Of a DNA stretch of 64,000 nt, positions 62,838 to 64,000 are shown piece after piece. The first letter of the stretch is position 1. Each line of letters opens with the position of its first letter. The notes under the pieces are model-generated. The model had not been told where the DNA came from. It worked only from the letters and a program-made list of their open reading frames with translations, and did not search any database. Source of the stretch: Coffea arabica (lineage: Eukaryota > Streptophyta > Magnoliopsida > Gentianales > Rubiaceae); NCBI RefSeq assembly GCF_036785885.1, contig NC_092312.1, positions 11,984,001 through 12,048,000 on the forward strand. The letters run 5' to 3'. Both the position numbers and the translations under genes were made by a program.

Positions 62838-64000
62838 GAATGGAATGGCTTGCAAGCTTTAATTTGTTATAAATGTTCATATGCCTATTACATTCATTGT
62901 TTGGCTCATAGGCTTCAACTTGCTTTAGTTGCAGCTTCTAGAGAAGTAGTTTCTGTTCATCAATTCTTCTCCAATTTAGTTTTCATTATCAACATTGTTA
63001 CTGCATCTAGCAAACATAATGATGAATTAAATGAGGCTCAAGCAATTGAAGTTGCTACTAAAATTGCTAATGGTGAACTTGAAACTGAAATGGGACTTAA
63101 TCAAATTGGCACTATAAAACGAGCTGGAGATACTCGTTGGAGCTCTCATTTGGATTCTATTTCTAGTTTACTGAAAATGTTCAATGCTACTTATGTGGTT
63201 TTAAGTAATATTGTAGTAGATGGAGGTTTATACTCTCAATGTGGAGATGCAAATTTTGCTTTGAATCAGTTGTTATCCTTTAAGTTTGTTTTTACTTTGC
63301 ATCTTATGAAAGATATTATGGAAATTACTCATCTTCTTTGTATAGCATTGCAACGTAAATCTCAAGATATTTTGAATGCAATGCATCTTGTCTCAAGCAC
63401 AACAAAGCTACTGAAGAATTTTCGAGATTCGGGATGGAATGATTTTCTGATAAAAGTTAAATTATTTTGTGAGCAACATCCAATTGATATCCCATGTATG
63501 AATGCTCAATATATTACAAGACGTGGTAGATCTCGAAGTCATCATGATGAGATTAGTGTGGAGCATTATTATCGAGTGGATATATTTCTTGCAACAATTG
63601 ATTATCAATTGCAAGAGTTACATAGCAGGTTTAACGAACATACCGTGGAATTGCTTGTTTTGAATACTACTTTAGATCCTAGAAATGGATTTATGCTGTT
63701 CAAGATTGACAATATTTGTAAACTTGCAGAGAAGCTCTATCCAAATGATTTTATGGAGCAAGAACTAGTACATCTAAGAATAAAACTTCAACATTTTGAG
63801 CTCGAGATTCCAAATCATTCTGAATTGCAAGAATTATTTGATATTAATTAGTTATGTCAAGGCTTGGTGAAGACAAGAAAATCAGTGATATATTATCTTA
63901 TTGATAGATTGATTAGACTTGTTCTTACTCTTCCTGTATCAACTGCAATTACAGAGCGGGTATTTTCAATTATGAAAATAATCAAGACAAAACTCCAAAA
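62838..64000 (+). pseudogene. hAT transposase (zinc finger MYM-type 1-like), 5'-truncated and interrupted, runs off the edge
   Basis: Coding similarity starts abruptly at 62838 (EWNGLQALI), after an AT-rich stretch with an (AT)n tract. It continues YYIHCLAHRLQLALVAASRE, RAGDTRWSSHLDSISSLLKM and LLVLNTTLDPRNGF. This order (CLAHRLQLAL, then DTRWSS, then the LDPRNGF block) is that of the plant TTF/ZMYM1-type hAT proteins. An in-frame TAG at 63849 interrupts the frame. It then resumes, reaching LTLPVSTAITERVFSIMK at 63929-63982, the hAT C-terminal dimerisation motif. The zinc-finger N-terminus is missing. The copy is dead, and the right end of the element lies outside the window. Confidence 0.85.

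Noticed and set aside
1-64000. CRISPR arrays, operons, toxin systems or virus-derived genes
   Set aside because: This is plant nuclear DNA; no spaced palindromic arrays, bacterial gene order or viral polyprotein motifs were seen.

Overview
The window is nuclear DNA of a flowering plant, most likely a eudicot. The genes are split by many AT-rich introns, the families are plant-specific (Dof, LEUNIG, plastid RPS5 with a transit peptide, LEA), and the gaps are AT-rich and full of small transposons. I cannot place it to genus; the MITE style feels asterid-like, which is only an impression.

Left to right: an AT-rich gene-poor start (1-4790); SMG7L, an EST1-domain protein (6287-11723, +, 5 coding exons, 996 aa); a 5.4-kb gap with inverted-repeat elements and a tandem duplication; a 113-aa two-helix membrane protein resembling the V-ATPase assembly factor Pkr1 (17248-19732, +); a gap ending in a hairpin MITE; a divergent LEUNIG-family co-repressor (23432-37788, +, 17 exons by my model, 869 aa). 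A head-to-tail pair of plastid ribosomal protein S5 genes follows, the inner one dead (38972-40158, -) and the outer one intact (41429-44222, -). Next come a LEA_4-type protein with a probable mitochondrial presequence and ABRE-like upstream sites (47133-48273, +), a Dof transcription factor (53587-54510, +), an 8-kb stretch without convincing genes, and at the right edge a broken hAT transposase (62838 onward, +).

The genes are unrelated housekeeping and regulatory loci; nothing suggests an operon or a gene cluster. What stands out is the mobile DNA. Three non-autonomous elements have long inverted ends and 9-bp target duplications, the Mutator (MULE) signature: 13430-14130, 30468-31553 and 45617-46695. 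The last two carry pieces that look like captured host coding sequence (Pack-MULEs), and one of them sits in the 6-kb intron of the LEUNIG-like gene beside a reverse-oriented Copia LTR. Three small A-tailed insertions are flanked by perfect 16-19-bp direct repeats, as left by LINE machinery. The LEUNIG-like exon 4 contains an in-frame 60-bp minisatellite encoding a 20-residue repeat.

Exon models were drawn by eye from reading frame, splice dinucleotides and family knowledge. All phases close, but no transcript evidence was available.
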